Positions 23,860-32,997 of a stretch of 64,000 bases of DNA are shown piece after piece. Every line of letters begins with the position of its first letter. Position 1 is the stretch's first letter. The stretch is taken from the NCBI GenBank assembly GCA_001464735.1, contig LNDU01000027.1, positions 62,001 to 126,000 on the forward strand, given 5' to 3'. The notes beneath the pieces were generated by a model that saw nothing but the letters and a program-made list of their open reading frames with translations, was not told the origin of the DNA and searched no databases. Both the position numbers and the translations under genes were made by a program. The DNA comes from Nitrospira sp. Ga0074138 (GTDB taxonomy: Bacteria > Nitrospirota > Nitrospiria > Nitrospirales > Nitrospiraceae).

Positions 23860-24963
23860 TCATCGGCCACCTCTGGTCCGCTCCAGGGCAGGGCTTCTTG
23901 TGACATTCGGCATGCGATCCGTTCGCGAGGCCGTGTGATCAAAGCGAGGCACGACCGGTTCCCGGGTGCTGGTATGTGCCGCCTCCTTCAACTGGTGCTG
24001 CTCGCGGACCCCGAGCCTATCCAGCTTGATGACCTCCCAGCGATTGCGAATCGCTGGTTGTGGTGCTGTGCCAACCGACGCGCCGAATGTATCCCGTAGC
24101 GGGACTGTGACGGTCACGCGCTCCTGTGCCTGTTGCACCAGCGCCACTGCATCACCCCGCCGCACCTTCCTCTGTTCAAACGTGCGTCCCAAGTCGACGC
24201 CCCAGATCTCTCGTTCACCACGGTCTGTCGCCACCTTCACAAAGTAGCTCTTGGCCTTCCGGACATCGTGGTTGTAATGGTCGAGACCATGGTCCACGAC
24301 GGTACCCACCACAACTCGCTCGCCTTGCAGGCGCGCCTTCGTTTCTTCGATGGCTGCAGCGATCATCGTGGGCGAATCCCCCCGTGCCTTCAGAATGGCT
24401 TCTAGTGTTGTCACCGCCACCTGTTGACCGTCGCTCAAAGTCTTATCTGGTTTTCTGACATGATCATCCTTTCCCCGATCATGTGACGCGTCGCGATCGA
24501 CAGGCGGCTGTGCCCCCTTGCCACGAACCGGCCGCTGATCTCTCCGGTCTTCCGCTCGCGCCAAGTCGATTCCACGAGGGGTATAGCCCTCCACATCGAG
24601 TCCGGCGATCGTTGCTTGTACCCAGGCTTCCGTTTTGAACTCGGTGGTGCCGTTCACCCGCACGGTGGTCCAGCCCTTGGCCTTTGCCCGGAGGACCATT
24701 CCCTGAATGACGCTCGGGTCGTCATGTTCCGTGACCAGGCGCTTCCCGTGATCAGTAAACGCGATCTTCGTCGGCTCACCGGGTGCTGTGCGGTAATAGA
24801 ATTGCTCACCGGCTTCGATGAACCGCTTCCGCAACGATTCGGCGGCATCATGACGCTGATTGAGTCGTGGTTGTTCAGCGTTGTCGTCCTGAGTTCCTTC
24901 CACAGGCCTAGGCTCGTCGTTCTGCTTCGCCTCTCGCGCTTCGTCCAAACCTATCTCATTCAT
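23860..24963 (-). CDS. LPD7-domain conjugation-associated protein
   Basis: A 367-residue hydrophilic protein. Residues about 50-140 contain EQFYYRTAPGEPTKIAFTDHG and VIQGMVLRAKAKGWTTVRVNG, the pattern of the LPD7 domain found at the C-termini of TraI-type relaxases. Further on, RVVVGTVVDHGLDHYNHD and FVKVATDRGEREIWGVDL match the beta-rich segment that follows in such relaxases. It has no nuclease motifs. With the short relaxase at 774-1757 it may make up a relaxase split into two genes. GGAAGGG precedes the ATG. Confidence 0.72.
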   Translation of the reverse strand: MNEIGLDEAREAKQNDEPRPVEGTQDDNAEQPRLNQRHDAAESLRKRFIEAGEQFYYRTAPGEPTKIAFTDHGKRLVTEHDDPSVIQGMVLRAKAKGWTTVRVNGTTEFKTEAWVQATIAGLDVEGYTPRGIDLARAEDRRDQRPVRGKGAQPPVDRDASHDRGKDDHVRKPDKTLSDGQQVAVTTLEAILKARGDSPTMIAAAIEETKARLQGERVVVGTVVDHGLDHYNHDVRKAKSYFVKVATDRGEREIWGVDLGRTFEQRKVRRGDAVALVQQAQERVTVTVPLRDTFGASVGTAPQPAIRNRWEVIKLDRLGVREQHQLKEAAHTSTREPVVPRFDHTASRTDRMPNVTRSPALERTRGGR

Positions 24964-24981
24964 GGTGTCCCTTCCTCTTTG

Positions 24982-25959
24982 CTATCCGTACCACTGTGGC
25001 CAGACGGACGACGGATTCTGCTCCTTCACTTCAATCTCCACCCGTCGGTTCTTCGCCCGCCCTTTCTTTGTCGCATTGTCGGCCACATGTTGCCCGACCG
25101 GGACGATGGTGATTTCGATGTGGGTCGGGTCATAGCCCTGCGCGATGAGATAGGCGCGCGCCTTGTACGCCCGTTGCTTGGCTGTCTCATGTTCGATCCA
25201 CAGATCCTTGTCTCCGTCCGTGTACCCACGCACATGCAGGCAAGGGCCACGGCTCATGATCTGTTTCAGGTGGGATTGCAGAGGCTTGCTGGGATGAAAC
25301 TCAGACCGGCCTGTCCGTTCCGATACACGGAAGATGATACTGTGGTGATGCAGTTCGACCTGTTCTCGTTCACTCAATTCAATGACGCGCGGTCTCCATG
25401 AATTGACCTGCTCTTTGTCTGTCGGAGACGGAGGGGAGGGGGATGCTGCTGCTGATGGTGCAGCGCTGCAAGCAGGGCCCACCCTTGTCGATCGCTCCTC
25501 TTCACTCTGCGCCATTTCGGTCCGTGAAAGGCTCTGAGCAGATGCGGTCGAAGACATATCGCCATCAGATGATGCAGTCGCGCTCGTCTGTGGACCGTTC
25601 GATTCTGGTGAAACAGGGGAGATCGTCAGTGCTGTCTTTGTATTCGTGAGGCCGGACCGAGATTTGCCTTTGGCCAGTTCTTGCTGGTTGAGTTGCATGA
25701 GCGTCAGTGCGGCACTCAACTCCTGGACCTGTTGCGTCAGCGATTCTATGTGTCGGGTGAGGACACTCCGCTCCTGCTTCTCACGCTGGTCGCTCTTCAC
25801 TCGCTCACGGTACTGCTGGATCATCTCGTCGCTGTTGATCGGCACACGAGTCGCACCGGATGGCACGAGAGGTTTCTGCACACAAGCCAGCGTCGCGGCG
25901 CAGGCGATGAGGATTATGAGTGCCTGAAGTTGTACCCGTCTTTTGATACATATCGTCAT
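24982..25959 (-). CDS. OmpA-family lipoprotein of the transfer operon
   Basis: A 325-residue predicted outer-membrane lipoprotein. It has an N-terminal hydrophobic segment ending LAC (lipobox), a coiled-coil region (about 45-95), a low-complexity Ser/Thr/Pro linker, and a C-terminal OmpA-like peptidoglycan-binding domain (VRGYTDGD, AYLIAQGYDPTHI, GRAKNRRVEI). Its start overlaps the virD4 stop (ATGA, 25956-25959), so it is made together with the coupling protein. No virB7-type small lipoprotein is seen in the operon, so this protein may anchor or stabilise the outer-membrane complex; that is inference. Confidence 0.8.
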   Translation of the reverse strand: MTICIKRRVQLQALIILIACAATLACVQKPLVPSGATRVPINSDEMIQQYRERVKSDQREKQERSVLTRHIESLTQQVQELSAALTLMQLNQQELAKGKSRSGLTNTKTALTISPVSPESNGPQTSATASSDGDMSSTASAQSLSRTEMAQSEEERSTRVGPACSAAPSAAASPSPPSPTDKEQVNSWRPRVIELSEREQVELHHHSIIFRVSERTGRSEFHPSKPLQSHLKQIMSRGPCLHVRGYTDGDKDLWIEHETAKQRAYKARAYLIAQGYDPTHIEITIVPVGQHVADNATKKGRAKNRRVEIEVKEQNPSSVWPQWYG

Positions 25960-28019
25960 ACGTCCCTCTCTTCTCTGTCTCGATCCGCCAAGGATCGATC
26001 AACGTTCCTCTCTGTTCTCTGGGTTCTTCCTTCTTCGCTCACAGGACTCATCTTCTCTGAGATGTCGTCATCGACCTTGTCGGTCCATTGCAGCTGAGCC
26101 ACAAAGGCATCGACCAACTTGTTCACGTCTTCCTGTGTTGGTGGGTCACGCGGTAGGACCGGTGGGAGGGTGGTGAGATCCATGGCCAGCTTCGAGAGGT
26201 CGATCGGCTCATCCGGTTGGACTGGACGCACTCGTCGTTCGACCTTCGCGCGATGGAGCTCCAAGTCGAGCCGGGGAATCTCCACGGACAGCTCCCGGCG
26301 CACAAAGGCTGCCTCTTCGAGCTCCACTTGGGTCGGCATCCGCTTTCCGACCGACGCAACGGATGGACTGATGTTTTTCAACCGATCGATGAAGACCGGC
26401 TCGGCATAGAATCGGGCCTTGTCGCAGAGGATCGGCTTCGTATGCATCAGGTTGATGATCGCCCGCTGGTCCCCGAGTTCCTTCACTTCCTGTGGCAGCA
26501 GCAGAGGCCTCGCCTGTTCCGAGTGGGTGGAGCTGGACGATGATTGTTTACCGTTGCCCCAGGTGAGTGGTCGGCTCGTACCGGTTGAGATTGCCTCGGC
26601 CGTATAGGTGCCGAGCATCTGAGAATAGTATTGCGCGTCTCGTTGTTCGCGAGGGGCAAACAGGATCTGACAGGCATGGTTCGTCACGAAGGTGCGGGCG
26701 TCCTTTTCCCCATAGACCGATTCGAGCTGAGAGAGACTCTGAATGATGGGGAGTAGGCGCAGATTGTAGCCCGCCATGAAGCCGACGGCCTTGGCCAGAA
26801 TGTTGACCCGCCCGATGGCGGGGAACTCATCCAGGATCACGAGGCACTGGTGCTTCAGGGTAGGATTCGTCGCGGGCAAGTCGATGGTGTTGTGATGAAT
26901 CAGTTGGGAGAAGAACAGATTGACCAGCAGCGCGGCATCGCTGAGCCGATTGGCCGGAATACCGACATAGATCGACATCCGCTGGGCGCGCACCTGTGTC
27001 AGGTCGAAGTCCGTCGCGCTCGTCGCCGCATCGACGATGGGATTGCTGAAGATGGTGAGGGGAGCCGTCAGGGTTGCGAGAATGCTCGCCATGGTATTCT
27101 CGCTGGTGGCACAGAATCGATGTAGGGCCGCCGTACAGTCGTCGCTCAGCGGGGCGTCACTCTTGGCCCTGGTGCTGATGAGGTCTTGCAGATAGTCCTT
27201 GATGGGCTGACCCTTGCCGGAAGCCTGGCGGAGCACTTCCCCAAGACTGCAGTATAAGGATGGAGTCTCCATGATAGAGAGGGTCAGGCCGAGGAAAAGG
27301 TTGCGGGCGGACTCGTTCCAAAAGGCATCTTTGATCTGCTCCGTTGGATAGAGCACTTGCCCGATGGCTTGGATTTCGCCCACTCGGCGATTCGGGTCAC
27401 GATCGACTGCATCCAGTGGGTTCCAGCGATGCGTCTGGCCGTCCGCGCCAAAGGGATTGAACAGAAAGACTTGATGGCCGTGCGCCTGCCGGAGCTTGGA
27501 CGTGTAAGCGAAGTTCTCCATTTTGATGTCCAGGACGACCACCGACTCGTCGTAGTGGAGCAGGTTTGGGAGCACGATGCTCACGCCTTTGCCTGATCTG
27601 GTGGGCGCTGCCAGCAACACGAATTCCTGGCCCCCATAGACCAAGTATTGCCGTCCAACTTTTCCGACGATCACGCCGTTCTCTCCATAGAGCCCGGCCT
27701 GTTGAATTTCATCATGAGAGGCAAATCGCGCCTCGCCATGGAGCGGTTTCTTCTGGTTGGTCAGGGACAGGACGAGCAGTGCCGGGAGACCGAATCCGAC
27801 GAATCCGCCGACGGCGGCGGAGAATTGTAGTCGCTTCCGCTGAATCGGATCGTCACGATAGGCTTGCCAGGAGTCTGGCCAGCTGCTCAGGGAGAGATCT
27901 GCAGGCATCTGTTTGTTGGCGAGGGTGAAGACCGCACCGGCGAGGGCATCCGCTCCGCAGAGGCCAAGCGGCAGATAGAGTAACAAGGCTATCGCGATCT
28001 GCAGGCTTTTGCGTGACAT
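25956..28019 (-). CDS. virD4: VirD4/TraG-type coupling protein
   Basis: A 687-residue inner-membrane ATPase that brings the relaxase-DNA complex to the secretion channel. Two N-terminal membrane segments (about 5-33 and 68-87) precede Walker A APTRSGKG (138-145) and VVVLDIKMEN. Walker B is CLVILDEFPAIG, and the following GYNLRLLPIIQSLSQL is typical of TraG/VirD4. The C-terminal tail is acidic and variable. It follows virB11 by 8 bases. Confidence 0.92.
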   Translation of the reverse strand: MSRKSLQIAIALLLYLPLGLCGADALAGAVFTLANKQMPADLSLSSWPDSWQAYRDDPIQRKRLQFSAAVGGFVGFGLPALLVLSLTNQKKPLHGEARFASHDEIQQAGLYGENGVIVGKVGRQYLVYGGQEFVLLAAPTRSGKGVSIVLPNLLHYDESVVVLDIKMENFAYTSKLRQAHGHQVFLFNPFGADGQTHRWNPLDAVDRDPNRRVGEIQAIGQVLYPTEQIKDAFWNESARNLFLGLTLSIMETPSLYCSLGEVLRQASGKGQPIKDYLQDLISTRAKSDAPLSDDCTAALHRFCATSENTMASILATLTAPLTIFSNPIVDAATSATDFDLTQVRAQRMSIYVGIPANRLSDAALLVNLFFSQLIHHNTIDLPATNPTLKHQCLVILDEFPAIGRVNILAKAVGFMAGYNLRLLPIIQSLSQLESVYGEKDARTFVTNHACQILFAPREQRDAQYYSQMLGTYTAEAISTGTSRPLTWGNGKQSSSSSTHSEQARPLLLPQEVKELGDQRAIINLMHTKPILCDKARFYAEPVFIDRLKNISPSVASVGKRMPTQVELEEAAFVRRELSVEIPRLDLELHRAKVERRVRPVQPDEPIDLSKLAMDLTTLPPVLPRDPPTQEDVNKLVDAFVAQLQWTDKVDDDISEKMSPVSEEGRTQRTERNVDRSLADRDREERDV

Positions 28020-28027
28020 CGGTTTCT

Positions 28028-29137
28028 CTAGGCCCTCACCAGGGTGGCTTCTCCGAATCGCGCCACGAGTTTCGCGATCGGGTCATAATGGACTTCCGCC
28101 ACGTAGCGCTCTTTTCTGATCGGCCTTCCTTCCTCGTCATAGTGATTCTGCGCAACCACATGGAGGATCACGTCGATGGTTAAGGCCACCAGGCGCTTCA
28201 GGGTCGGCACATCGTAGGTGGTTGCCTGTACATGCTCCTTGCACATGAAGACATACCGTTCAGCGGCGAGGGCACAAGACTCCGCATGGTAGGAGGTGAT
28301 CGATCCACTGTGGCCGGTGGTGAGGAGTTTGAGGAAGTCGAACGCTTCTCCGCCGCGCAACTCCGCGAGGAGCACCCGGTCCGGCTTCATGCGGAGCGTG
28401 GAGGCAATCAACTCTGATGGTGTGATGGTTGCCGCTCCCGAACCGCCTTTGGCGTATAAAAGATGCACGCGGTTGCTATGCTGGGGGAGCAACAATTCCC
28501 GCACATCTTCGATCGTGATGAGCCGTTCTTGCTCCGGGATCGTCTGACAAATCGATTTCATGAGCGTGGTCTTTCCGGAGCCTGTGTCGCCCACGACGGC
28601 GATGTTCTTTTTCGCCAGCACCGCCGCTCGAATGAAGTAGTCCAATTGACGATGAGTCAGATACTGCACGAGCTGTCGCTCGATGCGATCGAGCTCGGCG
28701 GCGCGACGATTCAGCGTCGCTGCCTTGGCCCAGACATAGCGGCTGAAAGCTCCCTCTCTTTCATATTCATCCAGTGTCTTGATCCAGGCGCTGGGGCGAC
28801 GAATCGAGACCGAGATGGTTCCCAGTTCCACCGCTGGCGGTAACACGATTTGCACCCGTTCCCCATCGGGCAACATGGCGGAGAGAATCGGGTGGTGGGG
28901 CCCGATCTCTTGCTCGGTCGCCGTCGCGATGGCTGTGGCGAGTGCGGTCAATCGATTCAGGGTCAGGTCCGGTGAGCGGTGATGTTGCCAGGCTGCGCCG
29001 ACCTCGATATAGACTTCCTGTGACCGATTGACGACGATCTCGGTTGCGCCGGGCAGCGCGAGGTACTGCAGCAAGGGTCGCAACAACTCGCGCACCATCG
29101 TGTCGTGCGCGAGCAGGTTAGTGGGGATGCAGTTCAT
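28028..29137 (-). CDS. virB11: VirB11/TrbB-type secretion ATPase
   Basis: A 369-residue hexameric traffic ATPase of the type IV system. Walker A is GDTGSGKT (183-190). Asp/His boxes follow (LITIEDVREL; ELRGGEAFDFLKLLTTGHSG), as in VirB11/GspE. I start it at ATG 29137, which overlaps the end of virB10 by 20 bases; ATG 29098 is the alternative after the virB10 stop. Longer readings upstream only add sequence shadowing virB10. Confidence 0.92.
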   Translation of the reverse strand: MNCIPTNLLAHDTMVRELLRPLLQYLALPGATEIVVNRSQEVYIEVGAAWQHHRSPDLTLNRLTALATAIATATEQEIGPHHPILSAMLPDGERVQIVLPPAVELGTISVSIRRPSAWIKTLDEYEREGAFSRYVWAKAATLNRRAAELDRIERQLVQYLTHRQLDYFIRAAVLAKKNIAVVGDTGSGKTTLMKSICQTIPEQERLITIEDVRELLLPQHSNRVHLLYAKGGSGAATITPSELIASTLRMKPDRVLLAELRGGEAFDFLKLLTTGHSGSITSYHAESCALAAERYVFMCKEHVQATTYDVPTLKRLVALTIDVILHVVAQNHYDEEGRPIRKERYVAEVHYDPIAKLVARFGEATLVRA

Positions 29138-30521
29138 AGACGGTGCTGAAGTCCAAATCCCGCGCGACGAAGATGGTCCCGCGGTCGCCCTGGTTCTTGT
29201 AGAGCGTGGGTTTGATGTTGATAGTGGATTGGAGGATGAGTTCCGCCATGCGGTTCCCCGTCGTGGCGGAATGTTGATAGATCCCCAGACTCTGCCCACC
29301 GCCGCCACCGGCCTGCGTCGCGGTGGCTAAACCGATGCCGTCCTGCACGAGGGAGAGGAGAAAGGCCGCGCCCAGCCGGTCCCACCAATGGTTATCGACA
29401 TAGCCCACCAGCCCTGAGGTGCCCAGGGCATCAGCGGCCGGCGAATTGAGATTGATCACGACGCCCGTTGGAGTCTTGACCCTCGTCCAGAGGAGAAAGA
29501 GGCGGCGCTGGCCCTGCGCCATCGTCGCCGCATATTCGCCGACTGCTTCCGATCCTCGTTCCAAGAGAACAACGCGGCCGTTGTCACTGTAGACATCGCT
29601 ATTCAAGACACAGGTCGCCATGCCGGCGACTTCATTGATCACCCGCACGGTCAACGCACAGTCGATCGTTCTGCCTTTCGGCAAGATGAGATTTCGATCA
29701 CCTAAGAGACCGGCTTGGACTTTGGGGGTATCCGATGGCGTCAGGAGCCCACCGATGGGACCGGCTCCGCTGGCCGCAGGACCGGGCGGCGCCGCGAGAC
29801 CGACGCTCGTCACGCCAATCGAGGGGCCGCTGGCTCCGCCCATGTACCCGATCGACGCTGGCGGCGAGCTACCGGTGTCTGCCCCCATGCTAACCGGCAT
29901 CGCTGGTCCGCCCAGCAGGCTCCCGGACCCCATGTCCGGCTGTCTCGCACCATTGAGCAGCTCGCGTACCAAGGAGATTGCCGCGTCTGGCCCGGTTCCA
30001 GCTGGTTGCGTCCGGGGACTGTCCGAAGCAGGGGAGTTCGTCACAAGGACTTCCCCACCAAACCGACTAGCAGAGCGTCTGCTGACTGATAGGTTTTCTG
30101 GTGTCTGGTCAGGAGCCAGTGCCAGTGGTCGGCTTCCGTCATCGATCCCTCTGTCAAGAGACGACCGCATCCCATGGTCCGCGGATGCTACAGGCGTGTT
30201 TTTAGTCGAACGTAGGACTGCTCTAGTATTTTGAGATGGAGGGAGATCGGTCTCGAAGACCCGCTTCAGTCCCACCTGGGCCGGTTTGTTCTCCACCTTC
30301 GCCGCCCGTTCTTCGTTGGTGGCTTCCGCTTTCCGTTTCGCACTATAGGTGTTTGCTGCGAAGACGAGTCCCACCACGAGCACGATGGCCATCACGATCA
30401 GAAACGCCACGCGCGCCGCGGTCTCGTTCCTGCCACCGGCCTGGTGGTTGACCGACACGATCCCATCAACGATGGGAGCCTTCTGCTCAGTTCGATTGCT
30501 TGATTTTTGTGGTTGTTCCAT
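29118..30521 (-). CDS. virB10: VirB10/TrbI-type channel protein
   Basis: A 467-residue bitopic protein with a single membrane segment near residues 37-57 (VAFLIVMAIVLVVGLVFAA), a long Pro/Gly/Ser-rich periplasmic linker, and a conserved C-terminal domain (DCALTVRVINEVAGMATC, LLERGSEAVGEYA, WWDRLGAAFLLSLVQDG). VirB10 spans both membranes and forms the core complex with VirB9 and a VirB7-type lipoprotein. Confidence 0.92.
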   Translation of the reverse strand: MEQPQKSSNRTEQKAPIVDGIVSVNHQAGGRNETAARVAFLIVMAIVLVVGLVFAANTYSAKRKAEATNEERAAKVENKPAQVGLKRVFETDLPPSQNTRAVLRSTKNTPVASADHGMRSSLDRGIDDGSRPLALAPDQTPENLSVSRRSASRFGGEVLVTNSPASDSPRTQPAGTGPDAAISLVRELLNGARQPDMGSGSLLGGPAMPVSMGADTGSSPPASIGYMGGASGPSIGVTSVGLAAPPGPAASGAGPIGGLLTPSDTPKVQAGLLGDRNLILPKGRTIDCALTVRVINEVAGMATCVLNSDVYSDNGRVVLLERGSEAVGEYAATMAQGQRRLFLLWTRVKTPTGVVINLNSPAADALGTSGLVGYVDNHWWDRLGAAFLLSLVQDGIGLATATQAGGGGGQSLGIYQHSATTGNRMAELILQSTINIKPTLYKNQGDRGTIFVARDLDFSTVYELHPH

Positions 30522-30530
30522 GTTCGTTTC

Positions 30531-31457
30531 TCAGCGTAGCGTCCTGGTGATGCCTGACACGGTGGTTCCCTCGATGGTTGGCACCCCGGTCTTGTCGTAG
30601 CTGTCATTCCAGATGCCGACCACGGCATCGCCCAAGCGCAAGACAAATCGTCGCCCCATCCGCTGCACGACGGCGATGTCCTTCTCCATATGGAAATTGA
30701 TGCGGGTCTCTTCACCCAACGGCGAGAAGTAGAAGATGGCAGGGATCTCGCGATTGGGAGGGAAGAGAAAATAGGTGAAGCGGCCGTCATCAAATACGAG
30801 GGTTGGAGAAATATCTTCGCAGCCTGGAAGCACCTCCATCGAATAGGACCAATTGCGCGGTTCAGGCATAAAGGAGTTCAGTCGCTCGTTGAGGAGGTCG
30901 GTCTTATCTCGAGCGTGTTTTGCGCGATGGGCCAAGGCCTGCACCGCCGTCATGGTGGCAGGGTTGGGCGGGACGAGTGGGTGCCGGAAGATCACGCGGT
31001 ACATCGGCTCATCTGTTCCGCGCTTTCCCTGCCCGGCCTGCTGTTTTCGTCCGATGCGATCATCTCCCACGACGGTGAACTCCAGGCTGTAGTCCCGCTT
31101 GTCCGTGCGGATTTCCAGATTGTTGTGCGTCGCCTGTTCCTTGGGTTTGACCCAGACCTGATTGGTCCCGACATCGGCCCTGATGCACCATTCCGCTTCT
31201 TGCTTCGCACAGTCTGCGAGAAAGCCGCTGCCGGCGATGACGATGCGTTCGTCGTCTCCCAGCACAATGCGCGTGACGACCCCACGGCGGACGGTGACTT
31301 TGGTCACTTCGTCCTTCTGATAGGTCACGTACCGGACTCGTTGATCTCTGTCGCCCGGCTCCGGGACTTCCGCCGCGTCCGATGAGACTCCTGAGAAGAG
31401 GAGGGCGACGGTGAGGCATGCCGTAATCGACCGTCTGTGTTTCTTCATGGTGTGCAT
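30531..31457 (-). CDS. virB9: VirB9/TrbG-type channel protein
   Basis: A 308-residue exported protein with a signal peptide ending near SSDAAE. The N-terminal half has RYVTYQKDEVTKV and the NNLEIRTDKRDYSLEF box, and the C-terminal half is VirB9-like (YSMEVLPGCEDISP, VFDDGRFTYFLFP). GGGGGAGG precedes ATG 31457. It forms the outer-membrane part of the core channel with VirB10. Confidence 0.9.
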   Translation of the reverse strand: MHTMKKHRRSITACLTVALLFSGVSSDAAEVPEPGDRDQRVRYVTYQKDEVTKVTVRRGVVTRIVLGDDERIVIAGSGFLADCAKQEAEWCIRADVGTNQVWVKPKEQATHNNLEIRTDKRDYSLEFTVVGDDRIGRKQQAGQGKRGTDEPMYRVIFRHPLVPPNPATMTAVQALAHRAKHARDKTDLLNERLNSFMPEPRNWSYSMEVLPGCEDISPTLVFDDGRFTYFLFPPNREIPAIFYFSPLGEETRINFHMEKDIAVVQRMGRRFVLRLGDAVVGIWNDSYDKTGVPTIEGTTVSGITRTLR

Positions 31458-31472
31458 GACTATGCCTCCCCC

Positions 31473-32240
31473 TTATTTCTTCTCGACCATCGACAAGACC
31501 GACGTCGGCGGCGTGATCGTCCCGATTTCCGCGTCCACCCGATAGCCCGTCACTTTGTAGCCGAGCGGGTTCTGGATCAGATCCTTTTCCTGGCCCTTCA
31601 TCGTGTGGCGGTACTCGTAGGAGACCGTCGCGATGAAATACTGCGGCGGTTCAAGGCTGTGCGTGTCGGTCCGCTTCACCTGCTTCTCGAACCGCACCGT
31701 GGCCTTCGGTCCGATCGCATCGCTCTGGACGGTGACACTCAAGACGTTCACGCGCCATTCGATACCGCTCCCCAACTGCTTATCGCGGGCGTGTACGCCG
31801 TCAAAGAGGCTCGCGTAGTCGCGACCAATCTCATCCGTACTCATCGCCAGGACCTGGTCATAGTCGGCTTGGAGCAGTCGGTACGAGTAGGACTCTCGCG
31901 CGATCACGTATTTTTGCGTCCAATGTTTATCGAGCAATTCCTGATACCCCAGCACGGTCCGATCATCCGCTGCGCTCACCAGCTCCACGTTGCCGGTAGC
32001 GCGATCGATCGCGAAGACATAGGGTACGGTGGTCTTGAAGGGAGTCAGACAGGCGAGGCCGATTCCTAAGATCAAAGCCAGGGCGCAGGCGGTGCCCGCG
32101 ACCCACCAGGCCTTTCGTTCCGACGCTTCCAATCGAAGCCGCCAGTCGGTATTCCAGTCGCGGCCCTGATCGTAGAACTGCGGTTCGTCCGCCGCTTTCA
32201 CGAGTGAAGGGTCCGTCTGCTTCTCCGGCATCGTTTCCAT
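31473..32240 (-). CDS. virB8: VirB8-type inner-membrane protein
   Basis: A 255-residue bitopic protein with a cytoplasmic head, a membrane segment (about 45-66) and a periplasmic NTF2-like VirB8 domain (RESYSYRLLQADYDQVLAMS, ATVSYEYRHTMKGQEKDLIQNPLGYKV). GAGGACA precedes the ATG. VirB8 links the inner-membrane machinery to the core channel and pilus assembly. Confidence 0.92.
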   Translation of the reverse strand: METMPEKQTDPSLVKAADEPQFYDQGRDWNTDWRLRLEASERKAWWVAGTACALALILGIGLACLTPFKTTVPYVFAIDRATGNVELVSAADDRTVLGYQELLDKHWTQKYVIARESYSYRLLQADYDQVLAMSTDEIGRDYASLFDGVHARDKQLGSGIEWRVNVLSVTVQSDAIGPKATVRFEKQVKRTDTHSLEPPQYFIATVSYEYRHTMKGQEKDLIQNPLGYKVTGYRVDAEIGTITPPTSVLSMVEKK

Positions 32241-32268
32241 GTGCTTGTCCTCAGTCTGATCAGCAGGG

Positions 32269-32994
32269 CTACGGCGTCCAGGGGGCCATGTGATTGAAGG
32301 TCCGCGCCGTGCCAGGCGCCAACATCTTCAGGACGCGTTCCTGCTGTTCCTGTTGCGCGGCTTTTTCTTCCGCCTCGATCATTGATTTCATTGTCAGAAT
32401 CCGGTTCGTGTCGTTGCTCACCTGCGCTTGTTCCGCGGCGATCCGGCCATTGAGTTCCAGAATCCCTTTTTCGTCCTCCGTTTGATTGATGCGGGTCGTC
32501 AAGGCCCGGATCTGGTGCATCCGTCCGAGCAACATTTGATAGGTGTTCGCGTAATAGGCCTGACTTTGCGGCGTCTGGTTCAGCATGTTCTGACAGATCC
32601 GCAAGGCATCGCCGGTTTTGCCTTCGCAGTTATAGATCATGCGGTTGTGGCGGATGATCTGCGCCGCCGCCGTCAAACCCTGGACCCCGCCGGACCGAAT
32701 GGCGTGGTACACGGCATTGACGTCGGAGGGGACGACACCGGCGAGGGTGAGGTTGTTCATGAGACTCCCCATGTTACGTGAGCCCACGATCGCATTGATT
32801 TGTTGCTCCGCTTGGAGGATCTGTTGCTGCATCTGCTGGAACTGTTGTATCCAGGCCAGGGCCTGCACGATGGATTGCACGAGATTGGCCGTGTCAATGA
32901 CGGGAATCCCTCCGGCTTGGGATTTCGGATCCGGACCAAGGACGACCATGAGGGCAAAGATCATCACAATCACTGTGCGTTTCATGCGAGACAT
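32269..32994 (-). CDS. virB5: VirB5/TrbJ-type minor pilus protein
   Basis: A 241-residue exported protein with a signal peptide (about 1-27) and a helix-rich mature part full of Gln (QQFQQMQQQILQAEQQINAI), typical of VirB5/TrbJ. Cysteines lie in the middle (NCEGKTGDALRICQN). AAAGGAG precedes the ATG. VirB5 proteins sit at the pilus tip and help contact recipients. Confidence 0.82.
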   Translation of the reverse strand: MSRMKRTVIVMIFALMVVLGPDPKSQAGGIPVIDTANLVQSIVQALAWIQQFQQMQQQILQAEQQINAIVGSRNMGSLMNNLTLAGVVPSDVNAVYHAIRSGGVQGLTAAAQIIRHNRMIYNCEGKTGDALRICQNMLNQTPQSQAYYANTYQMLLGRMHQIRALTTRINQTEDEKGILELNGRIAAEQAQVSNDTNRILTMKSMIEAEEKAAQQEQQERVLKMLAPGTARTFNHMAPWTP

Positions 32995-32997
32995 GTC

